Part shown: positions 17,574 to 24,745 of the stretch, in pieces
Numbering within the stretch: the first letter of the stretch is position 1
Layout of the letters: the number at the start of each line of letters is the position of its first letter
NCBI RefSeq assembly: GCF_000337915.1
Contig: NZ_AOJE01000012.1
Coordinates: forward strand, 18,149 to 82,148
From: Halorubrum saccharovorum DSM 1137
Lineage (GTDB): Archaea; Halobacteriota; Halobacteria; Halobacteriales; Haloferacaceae
Length of the DNA: 64,000 nucleotides
Direction of reading: 5' to 3'
The notes under the pieces: model-generated
Seen by the model: the letters and a program-made list of their open reading frames with translations, nothing else
Told to the model about the DNA's origin: nothing
The model's database searches: none
Program-made: the position numbers and the translations under genes

Positions 17574-18194
17574 ATGGGAGAACCAATACCCACTGTCGAC
17601 CGTGGTGACGGAGGTAAACCAACTATCGCACTGCGAGCCAACACACCACGACAAAAGGCTGAATGGGAACGAGCCGCCGAACAATCTGGGGAATACGACA
17701 GTGTTTCACACCTTATCAAACTCGCAGTAAGTCGGGAGCTAGCGGGAATGTATACTAGTGACATGGGTAATGGCAGTGGTATTAGTGACCACCAATTGAA
17801 TGAGGTATTAGATACACTTGAATCTCTTGAGGGGGAGGTAGGAGGGCTTAGTGAGGATATCGATGAAGCGACAACGGCCATGTATGCTAGTGAAACAACC
17901 CTCTCCGATGAGACAATCACCACTGTCTATGCCGACCTTCCAGTAGGTCCTACACAAGCAACAACGGCACAAGCTGTCTCTGCACGGACGGATATAGACG
18001 TAGATACTGCTAGTGTTGCGCTCGGCCAACTAGCAGAAAGTCACCCCGCCGTAAAGAGACTGCCATTCAAAGACCTAGGGGAAGCGGGAGACGACGGCAC
18101 TGTTACCGCCACATGGAACGGGAGGGAGATACCCATTGAAGGTGCGAGAAAGGCTGTCAAACGTCGCAACCCCCTCTACTTCAAGGAGGAATAA
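17574..18194 (+). CDS. Element protein upstream of the integrase, possible DNA-binding partner
   Basis: The 206-residue protein is hydrophilic. Residues 17-57 (a TIALR strand, then helices PRQKAEWERAAEQ and SVSHLIKLAVSREL) have the strand-helix-helix pattern of ribbon-helix-helix DNA-binding domains. A short coiled coil follows (about 74-98), and the C-terminal 100 residues look like a winged helix (TQATTAQAVSARTDIDVDTASVALGQL). It ends 2 bp before the integrase start and must be co-transcribed with it. A recombination directionality factor or a repressor of the integrase operon are both plausible; neither is shown. I do not recognise a named family. Confidence 0.72.
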   Translation: MGEPIPTVDRGDGGKPTIALRANTPRQKAEWERAAEQSGEYDSVSHLIKLAVSRELAGMYTSDMGNGSGISDHQLNEVLDTLESLEGEVGGLSEDIDEATTAMYASETTLSDETITTVYADLPVGPTQATTAQAVSARTDIDVDTASVALGQLAESHPAVKRLPFKDLGEAGDDGTVTATWNGREIPIEGARKAVKRRNPLYFKEE

Positions 18195-18196
18195 GC

Positions 18197-19222
18197 ATGT
18201 CTCTAGATTACTGCAAACACGCAAAAGACGTGGAGAAAGTAATAGACAAAGTTCATTCACGGAAGACTGATTCCACTGCAAATCGATATGCTGGAAACAT
18301 TCGAGTCTTTGCCAAGTGGTGCGACACTGACGACGCACCTATCAACAACCCCTTTGCCGCGACAGTGGTTGACATAGAAGATTTCCTATCGCACCTAGCA
18401 GACGACTTAGATTATGCGTATAAGACAGTGAACGTGTACATTTCCGCCCTCGCAGTGTTCTATGATGAGGCAGAAAAGCTTGCAGACGGTGGGAGAGGTA
18501 TTCCAGACCCACGGAGAGAATCAAACAGCGACCCTCTCAATTGGGAAAACCCCGCTAGCAAAGCCACGATCCCCGACATGGAAAATGACGGAACAAAGCG
18601 GGCTAAATCTCTTGAGGGGAAAGATTATGAAGATAAGTTAACGACCGATGAGGTAGAGAAACTTGTAAAAAATGCTACCTCTCCCGTGACTAGAAACGCC
18701 GCGATTATTGAGGTTATGTATCACGGTATGCTACGTCGAAAAGAAGCGGCTTACCTGAAAGTCAGCGACATAAACCGTGACGACAGAATAATCACAATTC
18801 GGTCTGAGGTGGCTAAGAACGGGAATAAACGCCGCGTTCCATACACAAGGGACTTAGATAATTATCTCAGACCGTGGCTTGAGGTAGACAGAGACGCTTA
18901 CGCATTAGCCCCCGACTCAGAGTATCTTTTCTTAAGTAACGAACGGGAACATTTATCACCGTTCCATATTGGTCGAATAATCCACAACGCCGCCGAGTCT
19001 GCCAATTTGCAAGAAGTACTGTTTACGAACGCCGTGGAGCAAGAGATTCACCGCGTTACTGGCCATTCACTACGGCGGTCGGGAGCTACAAGGCGGTGGG
19101 AAGCGGGAACCGATATCTACACATTAAAACAGTGGTTAGGGCATAGTTCCGTGGATACCACAAAAGGTTACATCAACGCTGATAGTGACGAATTAATCGA
19201 TAAGAATCGTAAGAATTGGTAG
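18197..19222 (+). CDS. int: Tyrosine recombinase (integrase)
   Basis: The 341-residue protein has an N-terminal SAM-like core-binding domain (about 8-95) and a C-terminal catalytic domain with the full set of active-site residues: R180 (HGMLRRKEAAYL), K207 (SEVAKNGNKRRVP), H290 and R293 (TGHSLRRSGATRRW), H316 (LKQWLGHSSVDTT) and nucleophile Y325 (KGYIN). It therefore looks active. A strong Shine-Dalgarno sequence (aggagg, 18184-18189) precedes the ATG. It should join the circular element to the GNAT gene at the accatgtt core. The pattern is that of XerC/D-like recombinases of haloarchaeal temperate viruses and plasmids. The insertion is in a protein gene rather than the usual tRNA gene. Confidence 0.93.
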   Translation: MSLDYCKHAKDVEKVIDKVHSRKTDSTANRYAGNIRVFAKWCDTDDAPINNPFAATVVDIEDFLSHLADDLDYAYKTVNVYISALAVFYDEAEKLADGGRGIPDPRRESNSDPLNWENPASKATIPDMENDGTKRAKSLEGKDYEDKLTTDEVEKLVKNATSPVTRNAAIIEVMYHGMLRRKEAAYLKVSDINRDDRIITIRSEVAKNGNKRRVPYTRDLDNYLRPWLEVDRDAYALAPDSEYLFLSNEREHLSPFHIGRIIHNAAESANLQEVLFTNAVEQEIHRVTGHSLRRSGATRRWEAGTDIYTLKQWLGHSSVDTTKGYINADSDELIDKNRKNW

Positions 19223-19225
19223 ATT

Positions 19226-19260
19226 CTCTGAGAGCCGCACAGTCGGCTTAGAATCGATTT
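19226..19260 (+). repeat. 35-bp direct repeat, copy 1
   Basis: This copy begins 3 bp after the integrase stop codon and is 33/35 identical to copy 2 at 19409-19443. Both begin ctctgagagccgcacagtcg and share the cttagaatc stretch near the end. Copy 1 contains a small stem (agccg with cggct around cacagt); in copy 2 one base change weakens it. Confidence 0.85.
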
Positions 19261-19408
19261 TTACCACAACACGACCAAAACCCCTTACAGACTCAAGAAA
19301 TCTACTGACGAGCCGCTGAGAAGATTACAGGCGGTAATAATCTCGGAAGTCACGACTCAGATAAGAACGGCAAGTCTGATAGCCACCGAACAAGTCGCAA
19401 CCAGAATG

Positions 19409-19443
19409 CTCTGAGAGCCGCACAGTCGCCTTAGAATCTATTT
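19409..19443 (+). repeat. 35-bp direct repeat, copy 2
   Basis: The second copy lies 183 bp downstream of the first, in the same orientation, with two differences (positions 21 and 31 of the repeat). The distance and high identity suggest paired binding sites, an iteron-like origin or a duplicated small RNA or terminator. The function is unknown. Confidence 0.85.
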
Positions 19444-19625
19444 GATTTCCTTCCAAGTGGGTTTCCATCATCTTCGCTCAAAGATCGATTGTGAGCCGAT
19501 TGTGACGGTCTGAGCGTATCCACGTTTATCGGCGGCTCCTTACGCGTGCGTAATTTATGCTGTATATTAACGTAAGTAATAACAGCAGGTAAGTGGAAAT
19601 GCGGTCTTCAACACAGCCTTCCTTC

Positions 19626-19647
19626 AAGCCATAGTAAACTATGGCTT
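19626..19647 (+). repeat. Perfect 9-bp hairpin
   Basis: The arms aagccatag and ctatggctt pair without mismatch around the loop taaa. No T-run follows directly, so it does not look like a plain terminator. It may be a protein-binding palindrome or part of an RNA. Confidence 0.7.
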
Positions 19648-19784
19648 TCATCCAGTCTGTGTTTACATCCCTTATTTCTAGGCTACTCGGCCTAAGTCGA
19701 GGGCAAAGACCGTGAGGGGAGAATATAACCATGAGTAATTCACGTAGGTTGTGTTTCCCTATCGGTAGCTACCTACGTACCGCA

Positions 19785-19847
19785 GTGTCGGGGCTATGTG
19801 GATGAGATCTCCTAGCCGTCACCATCCACGTATCAACCAACCGACAC
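19785..19847 (+). promoter_or_regulatory. Nested inverted repeats ending at the promoter of the zinc-finger gene
   Basis: The outer arms gtgtcgg (19785-19791) and ccgacac (19841-19847) are perfect complements, and inner arms gtggatg (19798-19804) and catccac (19823-19829) nest inside them. The outer right arm touches the TATA-like tttaag (19850-19855). The layout fits an operator for a repressor, or a cruciform, at the promoter of the next gene. Confidence 0.55.
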
Positions 19848-19878
19848 GTTTAAGTTTGTGGGGTTCCTAATAATAATT

Positions 19879-20058
19879 GTGACCCAATTCGACATTCCCG
19901 ACGTAGAACGAAAAAACCCGTGGCACTGTCCAGTCGATTTCTGTGAAAAGAACTATGAATCGGCTCGGTCGTTGTCGTTTCACATCAATAGTCGGGGAAG
20001 TAAAGGGTGTGAGGCTCATACAGCCTTCAAGCCCGCCAATATTAACGGTCGTTCGTAG
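19879..20058 (+). CDS. Small C2H2-type zinc-finger protein
   Basis: The 59-residue protein starts at a GTG about 27 nt after the TATA-like tttaag at 19850-19855, which fits a leaderless mRNA; an earlier GTG at 19858 is less likely. Residues around 16-47 (WHCPVDFCEKNYESARSLSFHINSRGS, then KGCEAH) give a C-x4-C-x12-H pattern followed by Cys and His, a C2H2-like finger. Such small finger proteins are common in haloarchaeal viruses and plasmids and are thought to bind DNA. It may act on the nested palindromes just upstream. Confidence 0.65.
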   Translation: MTQFDIPDVERKNPWHCPVDFCEKNYESARSLSFHINSRGSKGCEAHTAFKPANINGRS

Positions 20059-20463
20059 TTCGTACAATACTGTCGGGTTTTGTCGACCGTTCTCAACCCC
20101 TCCTAATTGTAATTGTGGCGTTTTTAGGCCCTAATAATATTTCTGGAACTTGGCGGTTGTGTATCGCGTGCGCACAAGCGACGGCTATACCAAGTTATTA
20201 ATATGCCTCGGGAGATTATTAATAATTTCGCACTTGCTAGTAACACCATTGACTGAAATCGATATGGACGTATTGACCGACTAGACCGACTGAAATTTAC
20301 TACAACTTCTACTTACATGAGGGGTCAGTGAACCTCGAAGGCGTACAGTCAGGTACTTCAAAAAGCGGGTTTTGTCGTCTGTCTGTATCTGAAACGGCGC
20401 TCTCATCTCTTAATGTACGCCTCTAAGGGTCACTGTCTTTTCTCTCACTTTATACTCATAACA
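20059..20463. other. 405-bp AT-rich non-coding stretch
   Basis: No convincing gene is seen. It contains the inverted repeat ttattaat (20195-20202) and attaataa (20218-20225), which is the most AT-rich part of the element, and two close copies of gaccgact (about 20276-20290). It separates the zinc-finger gene from the four-gene operon and probably carries that operon's promoter, though no TATA box at the usual distance from the ATG at 20464 is clear. Confidence 0.45.
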
Positions 20464-20637
20464 ATGGTTCGTGACAATCGGGTTAGGCTTTCAGACCAAG
20501 AAAAGAATATTGTTGATATGACCAAGGAATCGTTATTCGATGAGGAAGTTCCGAGAGGCGTCGTCATTGAACGGGCTTGTCGAAATCTCATGGCAGACGA
20601 CAGTGGCGGCTCGGATAACGGGGGTGTAGTTCTCTAA
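20464..20637 (+). CDS. Small element protein, operon gene 1
   Basis: The 57-residue protein starts at the ATG at 20464; the frame extends upstream, but that part looks non-coding. It reads as strand-helix-helix: RVRLSDQEKNIVDMTKESL, then PRGVVIERACRNLMAD. This is the size and pattern of a small ribbon-helix-helix or HTH protein. Its TAA shares a base with the ATG of the next gene, so the two are translationally coupled. No family is recognised. Confidence 0.6.
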   Translation: MVRDNRVRLSDQEKNIVDMTKESLFDEEVPRGVVIERACRNLMADDSGGSDNGGVVL

Positions 20638-20825
20638 TGACGGATATATCCCCTTCACGTCGGACAACTACGGTGCCAATCGACTCAGAACAGTACGCCC
20701 GTCTAGCGAATCTGGGTATTGAGATAGGTCACTACGATATTAAACCCCACTGTAGACGAGATAACGCCGAATTGGTGCTTACGACACTTATCGATGTGTT
20801 TGAAGCGGAGCATATCGATGACTGA
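20637..20825 (+). CDS. Small element protein, operon gene 2
   Basis: The 62-residue protein starts on the last base of the previous stop codon. It has an N-terminal strand TTTVPIDSEQYARLANLG and a C-terminal helix AELVLTTLIDVFEAEHI, again like a ribbon-helix-helix fold. Its 3' end overlaps the next gene by 8 bp. The function is unknown; a DNA-binding role is a guess from the pattern. Confidence 0.58.
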   Translation: MTDISPSRRTTTVPIDSEQYARLANLGIEIGHYDIKPHCRRDNAELVLTTLIDVFEAEHIDD

Positions 20826-21090
20826 TTTAACGATTGTAGAGCGACGGATAGACGTTCTAGACAAAGTAGAGACGGTTAAAAGCGGGCGGAACGAATATGA
20901 TGGGGAGTATTTCACTGCCGTCTACCCTTCCAGTGAGTCACCACAGACCTACGTAGTTGCTCAGTTTTCTTATGAATCAAACAACGACACTGCCGACATT
21001 CAGATTTCCGACAATAGCATCCTACTTAACATTGAGAACGGGAACGTCCTTGCCCTTGTTCCAAGTGAGGCATACGGAGGTGACACATGA
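20818..21090 (+). CDS. Small element protein, operon gene 3
   Basis: The 90-residue protein starts at the ATG at 20818 inside the end of the previous gene. It is acidic and beta-rich (TIVERRIDVLDKVETVKSG, TYVVAQFSYES, ILLNIENGNVLALV), with no membrane segment and no known motif. A strong Shine-Dalgarno (ggaggtga) for the next gene lies within its 3' end, and its stop overlaps the next ATG by 4 bp. It resembles no family I know. Confidence 0.58.
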   Translation: MTDLTIVERRIDVLDKVETVKSGRNEYDGEYFTAVYPSSESPQTYVVAQFSYESNNDTADIQISDNSILLNIENGNVLALVPSEAYGGDT

Positions 21091-21773
21091 ATATCAGTAA
21101 AGATGTAGTGGCGCAGTGCCGTGACCGTGGGGGTGACCGCCTCGAAGACCGTGACGACAGAATCGGGAATACCCTCGTGGAGGATACCCTCGGTTATCAG
21201 GAGGGTAGCTGTCTAGTCGGAGAATCGTATTCGCAGTATCCTGATAGGGAAGACCTTGCTAATCCGCAACATGGGTCGTTCCTTCGTGAGCTACTGAGTC
21301 ACGAATTAGTAGGGTCGTGGTCAGATGCTGTCAAAGAACTTACAGGTGCCCGAACGGAGGGTATGCTTCGAAAGTGGATTGATAGTCTAGAGCGTGCTAG
21401 TGAGTTACATGGGCTTGAATCGCAGGAATTGTTTGCTAACGCCCGTGAACCGCCCGAGACTCGCAAAGTAATTAGCGAGATTCTGGGCTATAAAATCCCC
21501 GACAGCATAGTAGAGACTAATAACGTTCTGCTACTGTCGGCTCTTTATGTCGAAGGTCTGAGTATTAGCGAGATTAGCGACGTGTTGGAAACGGACGAAA
21601 CTAGCGTCTCTGATACGCTCAAGTCCGTGGGGTTGCTGGCGGGGGCGACAACGGACGAATCCGAGCAATCCTTCCGCCGTCAGTATGGTGAAATCAACCG
21701 CCCTAGTGGTGGAGCAAGTGTAAATAAACAGGCTGTATCTGAGTCAGATACGGTCAAGGTCGTAAGTCGTTAG
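21087..21773 (+). CDS. Element protein with C-terminal HTH, operon gene 4
   Basis: The 228-residue protein begins at an ATGA overlap with the gene before it. The N-terminal half is charged and unrecognised. Residues about 148-183 (LLLSALYVEGLSISEISDVLETDETSVSDTLKSVGLL) form a clear helix-turn-helix of the resolvase/sigma-like type. The last 30 residues look disordered. It could be the regulator of the element or a partner of replication or excision. It is the last gene of the operon and is followed by a T-rich stretch. Confidence 0.65.
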   Translation: MNISKDVVAQCRDRGGDRLEDRDDRIGNTLVEDTLGYQEGSCLVGESYSQYPDREDLANPQHGSFLRELLSHELVGSWSDAVKELTGARTEGMLRKWIDSLERASELHGLESQELFANAREPPETRKVISEILGYKIPDSIVETNNVLLLSALYVEGLSISEISDVLETDETSVSDTLKSVGLLAGATTDESEQSFRRQYGEINRPSGGASVNKQAVSESDTVKVVSR

Positions 21774-21792
21774 CGGTCTTTTTTCACTTTCG
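21774..21792 (+). terminator. T-rich terminator after the element operon
   Basis: A run of six T (gcggtcttttttcactttcg) starts 5 bp after the stop codon of the last element gene. Archaeal polymerase ends transcription at such T-runs without needing a hairpin. The following 285 bp up to the right core holds no + strand gene; it contains the right inverted arm and, on the - strand, the tail of the truncated GNAT frame. Confidence 0.55.
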
Positions 21793-22040
21793 TTATAATA
21801 CTCAATAGCCGTAGCTGTAGTTTGCGGGAAAGTGCGCGGACGACACTGCGGTAGCTGTCGCCGAGCCGCCAAAGAAATAGACTCATTCTGAGATTTTTAA
21901 AATAAATAGAACGGTGGTGTTCGGGCGGTCGCTATATGTGGGTGGATATATCTAGACGTGTTGCGGTCTGCTACCGACCCCATATAACCTACGTAACTGG
22001 CTACCATCGTCAGTATTGTCGACGGCGGGAGGGTAGGGTG

Positions 22041-22052
22041 TGTTTTGCTGTG
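22041..22052 (-). repeat. Right sub-terminal 12-bp inverted repeat (arm-type site)
   Basis: The sequence tgttttgctgtg is the exact reverse complement of the repeat at 17532-17543. It ends 25 bp before the right att core, while the left copy starts 21 bp after the left core. The near-symmetry supports a binding site for the integrase or an accessory factor. Confidence 0.75.
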
Positions 22053-22073
22053 TTTACAACACCACCCCCTCTT

Positions 22074-22087
22074 GAATACCATGTTTC
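22074..22087. repeat. Right attachment site (attR core)
   Basis: The sequence gaataccatgtttc shares the 8-bp core accatgtt (22078-22085) and 12 of 14 positions with the left site at 17499-17512. To its right is GC-rich GNAT coding DNA in frame. Joining left flank and right flank through one core copy gives codons for RNMVFSWN without a gap. Confidence 0.85.
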
Positions 22088-22561
22088 GACACACCGCCGC
22101 GCCGCGGTCGCGGGCCCAGTCGAGCGCGGCCTCCGAGAGCGCGGTGCCGACCCCGGCCCCGCGGGCCGCCGGGTCGACGCGGATCCCCTGCCCCCACGCC
22201 TCCCACTCGGTGAGCAGGACGCCTTGGATGCAGCCGACGACCGCCTCCGGCTCGCCCGGGGCGGCCGCGCCCGCGCCGTCGCCCTCGACGAGAGTGTCGC
22301 CCGGGTCGCGGTCGTCGCGTCCCGCGACCGCGTCGCTCTCGGCGACCGCCGCTGGCGAGAGCGTCGCGACGAAGGTGCCGCTGTCGGAGTCGTCGGAGGC
22401 GGCCCACTCCGGGAACACGCGCGGGACGTAGTCGTCGTGGCGCTGGCCCCACGTGTCGCGCGCGAACGCGGCGACCGCGTCGGCGTCGGCGGGGCGGGCC
22501 TCGCGGACGACGGGGACGGACGCCGAGTCTGAGGCCGGCGTCGACTCCCCCGCGTCCCCCG

Positions 22562-23887
22562 TCATCGCCAGGGCTGCGACTCCTCGGTCAGCTCGCCGGC
22601 GAGGTCGCGGCCCATCGCCTCGGCGGGGTCGGACAGGTTCGCGAGCGCCCACATCAGCTTCACCTTCGCGGTGCCGGGGAGCGTGTCGCCCGCCTCGACG
22701 ACGCCCGCGTCGAGCAGGTCGCGGCCGGTGTCGTACACCCGGTCGCAGACGCGGCCCGCGAGACACTGGCTCGTCATCGCGACGACGGTGCCGCTCTCGA
22801 CCAGCGCCTCGATCCGCGGGATGAGGTCGGTGTGGACGTGGCCGAGCCCGGTCCCCTCGATGACGACGCCGTCCTTGTCGTCGAGGTAGTCCCACGCGGC
22901 CGGGTCCATGCCGGGCGTGAACTTGACGAGTTCGACGTCGCCGTCGAGGTCCGGATCGAGGGAGACGTCGGACTCGTCGGCGTCGCCCTCCCCGTCGCCA
23001 CCGCCCGATTCGCGTCCTCGCGGAAGCGGCTCGCGGACCCAGTCGATCGCGTCGTCCGCGGCGTCGCCGTCGGCGCCCGCCTCGGCTGCGGCCTCGTAGT
23101 CGATCCGACCGAGGGGCTCGGCGCCGACCGTCTCGAAGGCGTCGCGGCGGGAGGTGTGGTTCTTCCGGACGCGGGTGCCGCGGTGGAGCGCGCAGGCGTC
23201 GTCGGAGGGGCTCGCGTGCATGCAGACCAGCGTCTCGGCGTGGTCGGCCTTCGCGGCCTCGACCGCGCACACCGCGTTCATCACGTTGTCGGAGGAGGGG
23301 CGGTCGGCCGAGCGCTGGCTCCCGGTGAACACGATCGGGACCGGCGAGTCGAGCATGAAGGAGAGCGCGGAGGCGGAGTACTGCATCGTGTCGGTGCCAT
23401 GCATCACGACGACGCCGTCGGCGCCGGCCTCGATCTCCTCGCGCACGGCCTCGGCGAGCTCCCGCCAGATGGCCGGCTCCATGTTCTCCGAGAGGATGTT
23501 GGCGACGACGCGCCCGCGGTAGTTCGCGCGCCCGGCCAGGTCGGGAACCGCCCGGAGCACGTCCTCGGCGTCGAACTGGGCGGTGACCGCGCCGGTCCGG
23601 TAGTCGACGGTGGAGGCGATGGTCCCGCCGGTGGAGATGAGCGAGACCGTCGGGAGGTCCTCGTCGAAGGTGATCTCGGAGGCCTCGCCGCCGCCCGCGT
23701 CGGCGCCGTCGTCAACGTCGCGGGCGCCGGATTCGAGCACTTCGACGTCGGCCTCGTCGCGGTCGATACCGACGTTGTACCCCCCGTCGAGCTTGACGAC
23801 GAGGTGGTCGCGAGTCGTCGAGGGGAGCAGTACGCCCTCGTTCGTGACGTCCCCGCGGTCGACGCGGACGCGATCTCCCGGTTGCAT
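22562..23887 (-). CDS. gatD: Glutamyl-tRNA(Gln) amidotransferase subunit D
   Basis: The 441-residue protein has the GatD-specific N-terminal beta domain (MQPGDRVRVD ... GGYNVGIDRD, about 1-50) and an asparaginase-type domain with the catalytic threonines in STGGTIAS (near residue 86-89) and MHGTDTMQYSASALSFML. GatDE converts Glu-tRNA(Gln) to Gln-tRNA(Gln) in archaea; GatD releases ammonia from the amide donor. An acidic insert (about 265-290) is typical of halophiles. gatE is not in the window. Its stop overlaps the start of the GNAT gene, so they form an operon. Confidence 0.96.
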   Translation of the reverse strand: MQPGDRVRVDRGDVTNEGVLLPSTTRDHLVVKLDGGYNVGIDRDEADVEVLESGARDVDDGADAGGGEASEITFDEDLPTVSLISTGGTIASTVDYRTGAVTAQFDAEDVLRAVPDLAGRANYRGRVVANILSENMEPAIWRELAEAVREEIEAGADGVVVMHGTDTMQYSASALSFMLDSPVPIVFTGSQRSADRPSSDNVMNAVCAVEAAKADHAETLVCMHASPSDDACALHRGTRVRKNHTSRRDAFETVGAEPLGRIDYEAAAEAGADGDAADDAIDWVREPLPRGRESGGGDGEGDADESDVSLDPDLDGDVELVKFTPGMDPAAWDYLDDKDGVVIEGTGLGHVHTDLIPRIEALVESGTVVAMTSQCLAGRVCDRVYDTGRDLLDAGVVEAGDTLPGTAKVKLMWALANLSDPAEAMGRDLAGELTEESQPWR

Positions 23888-24000
23888 ACCACCGGGTTCC
23901 CCTCCGGCGGACTTGAATCCAACCGTTCGGCGGTCCGGGGCGGCGTCGTTTCCGACCCTGACCCAGTACGTCTTTTACCCGCCACCCCGACCGTGAGCGC

Positions 24001-24654
24001 ATGGACCGCGACGAGTTCGCCGCCAGCATCGACCACACCGTGCTCGGGCCGGAGACGACGTGGGGTGACGTGGAGACGGTGCTCGACGGGGCCGCCGACC
24101 ACGGGATGAACGCCTGCATCCCGCCCTGTTACCTCCCGGAGGCGGCCGACTACGAGAACGCCCCGGAGACGATCGCGACCGTGATCGGGTTCCCGCACGG
24201 CCAGCACGCACCCGGGACGAAGCGCGACGAGGCGGTCGCCGCGTGGGACGCCGGCGCCGACGAGATCGACCTCGTGATCAACGTCGGCCGGCTCAAGGCG
24301 GGCGAGGACGACGCCGTCGCCGCCGAGATCTCGGACGTGGTCGCCGCGGTGCCGGTCCCGGTGAAAGTGATCATCGAGACCGCCCTTCTGACCGGCGACG
24401 AGAAGCGCCGCGCCTGCGAGGCCGCGGTCGACGCCGACGCCGACATGGTGAAGACCTCCACGGGGTTCGCCGACGGCGGCGCCACGGTCCCCGACGTGGA
24501 GCTGATGAGCGAGTACCTCCCGGTGAAGGCGTCCGGCGGCGTCGGATCCTACGAAGAGGCGATGGAGATGTTCGACGCCGGCGCGGTCCGGATCGGCGCC
24601 TCCTCCGGCGTCGCCATCGTCGAGGGGCACCCCGAGAGCGGGGACGGGAACTAA
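24001..24654 (+). CDS. deoC: Deoxyribose-phosphate aldolase
   Basis: The 217-residue TIM-barrel protein has the Schiff-base lysine K151 in [10 protein letters not shown]90 in [12 protein letters not shown] and the second lysine K176 in LPVKASGGV. It splits 2-deoxyribose-5-phosphate into glyceraldehyde-3-phosphate and acetaldehyde, in DNA nucleoside breakdown. A TATA-like cttttac lies about 28 nt before the ATG, so the mRNA is likely leaderless. It is divergent from gatD. Confidence 0.96.
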   Translation: MDRDEFAASIDHTVLGPETTWGDVETVLDGAADHGMNACIPPCYLPEAADYENAPETIATVIGFPHGQHAPGTKRDEAVAAWDAGADEIDLVINVGRLKAGEDDAVAAEISDVVAAVPVPVKVIIETALLTGDEKRRACEAAVDADADMVKTSTGFADGGATVPDVELMSEYLPVKASGGVGSYEEAMEMFDAGAVRIGASSGVAIVEGHPESGDGN

Positions 24655-24745
24655 CGCCTCGGTCCGCGACGGACCCGCCAGTCGCGTTCCCCCGCCGTGA
24701 GAACGCCGTCCTGTCCATTTATACCTCGAACCCCTACGGGGGCGT

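Larger units (their letters stand above)
19223..19878. other. 656-bp non-coding stretch dense in repeats and hairpins
   Basis: No convincing gene lies here; the longest frame (19526-19732, - strand) has no recognisable features. The stretch holds a 35-bp direct repeat (19226-19260 and 19409-19443), a perfect 9-bp hairpin (19626-19647), an 8-bp inverted repeat (19742-19749 with 19771-19778) enclosing the palindrome ggtagctacc, and nested inverted repeats (19785-19847) that end at the promoter of the zinc-finger gene. It is the best candidate in the element for an origin, a regulatory region or a structured RNA. Confidence 0.6.
17503..22085 (+). mobile_element. Integrated element of about 4.6 kb with tyrosine recombinase
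   Basis: The element lies between two copies of accatgtt inside a GNAT gene. It is distinctly AT-rich against the GC-rich chromosome and uses A/T-ending codons. All its genes are on the + strand, against the direction of the interrupted host operon. Gene order is a DNA-binding-like protein, an integrase, a long non-coding stretch with repeats, a zinc-finger protein and four overlapping small genes. Inverted copies of cacagcaaaaca lie just inside both ends. No replication initiator, capsid, spike or ATPase gene can be seen, so it may be a minimal integrative element, a satellite that relies on a helper, or a decayed virus or plasmid. Confidence 0.9.
21897..22565 (-). pseudogene. 5' part of the split GNAT acetyltransferase gene, with an element-encoded tail
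   Basis: The frame starts at the ATG at 22565, which overlaps the gatD stop (ATGA). About 160 residues are GNAT: strand PVVREARPADADAVAAFAR, then the acetyl-CoA-binding motif GIRVDPAARGAGVGTALSEAALDWARDRG. At RNMVF the gene meets the att core and runs on into element DNA for about 60 residues unlike the original protein, to a stop at 21897. The missing C-terminus is at 16920-17510. The acetyl-CoA site is kept, but the loss of the second lobe should inactivate or alter the enzyme. Confidence 0.87.

Noticed and set aside
17511..17684. N-terminal extension of the GNAT 3' fragment
   Set aside because: This part is element DNA read on the opposite strand to the element's own genes and has no link to GNAT proteins.
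19226..19443. CRISPR or insertion-sequence ends from the 35-bp repeat
   Set aside because: There are only two copies in direct orientation with no transposase or further units.
19526..19732. 68-residue - strand frame in the non-coding part of the element
   Set aside because: It runs across the hairpin region, opposes all other element genes and has no domain pattern or promoter.
17499..22087. tRNA gene at the integration site
   Set aside because: Neither end shows a tRNA-like arm or acceptor stem; both flanks are GNAT coding sequence.
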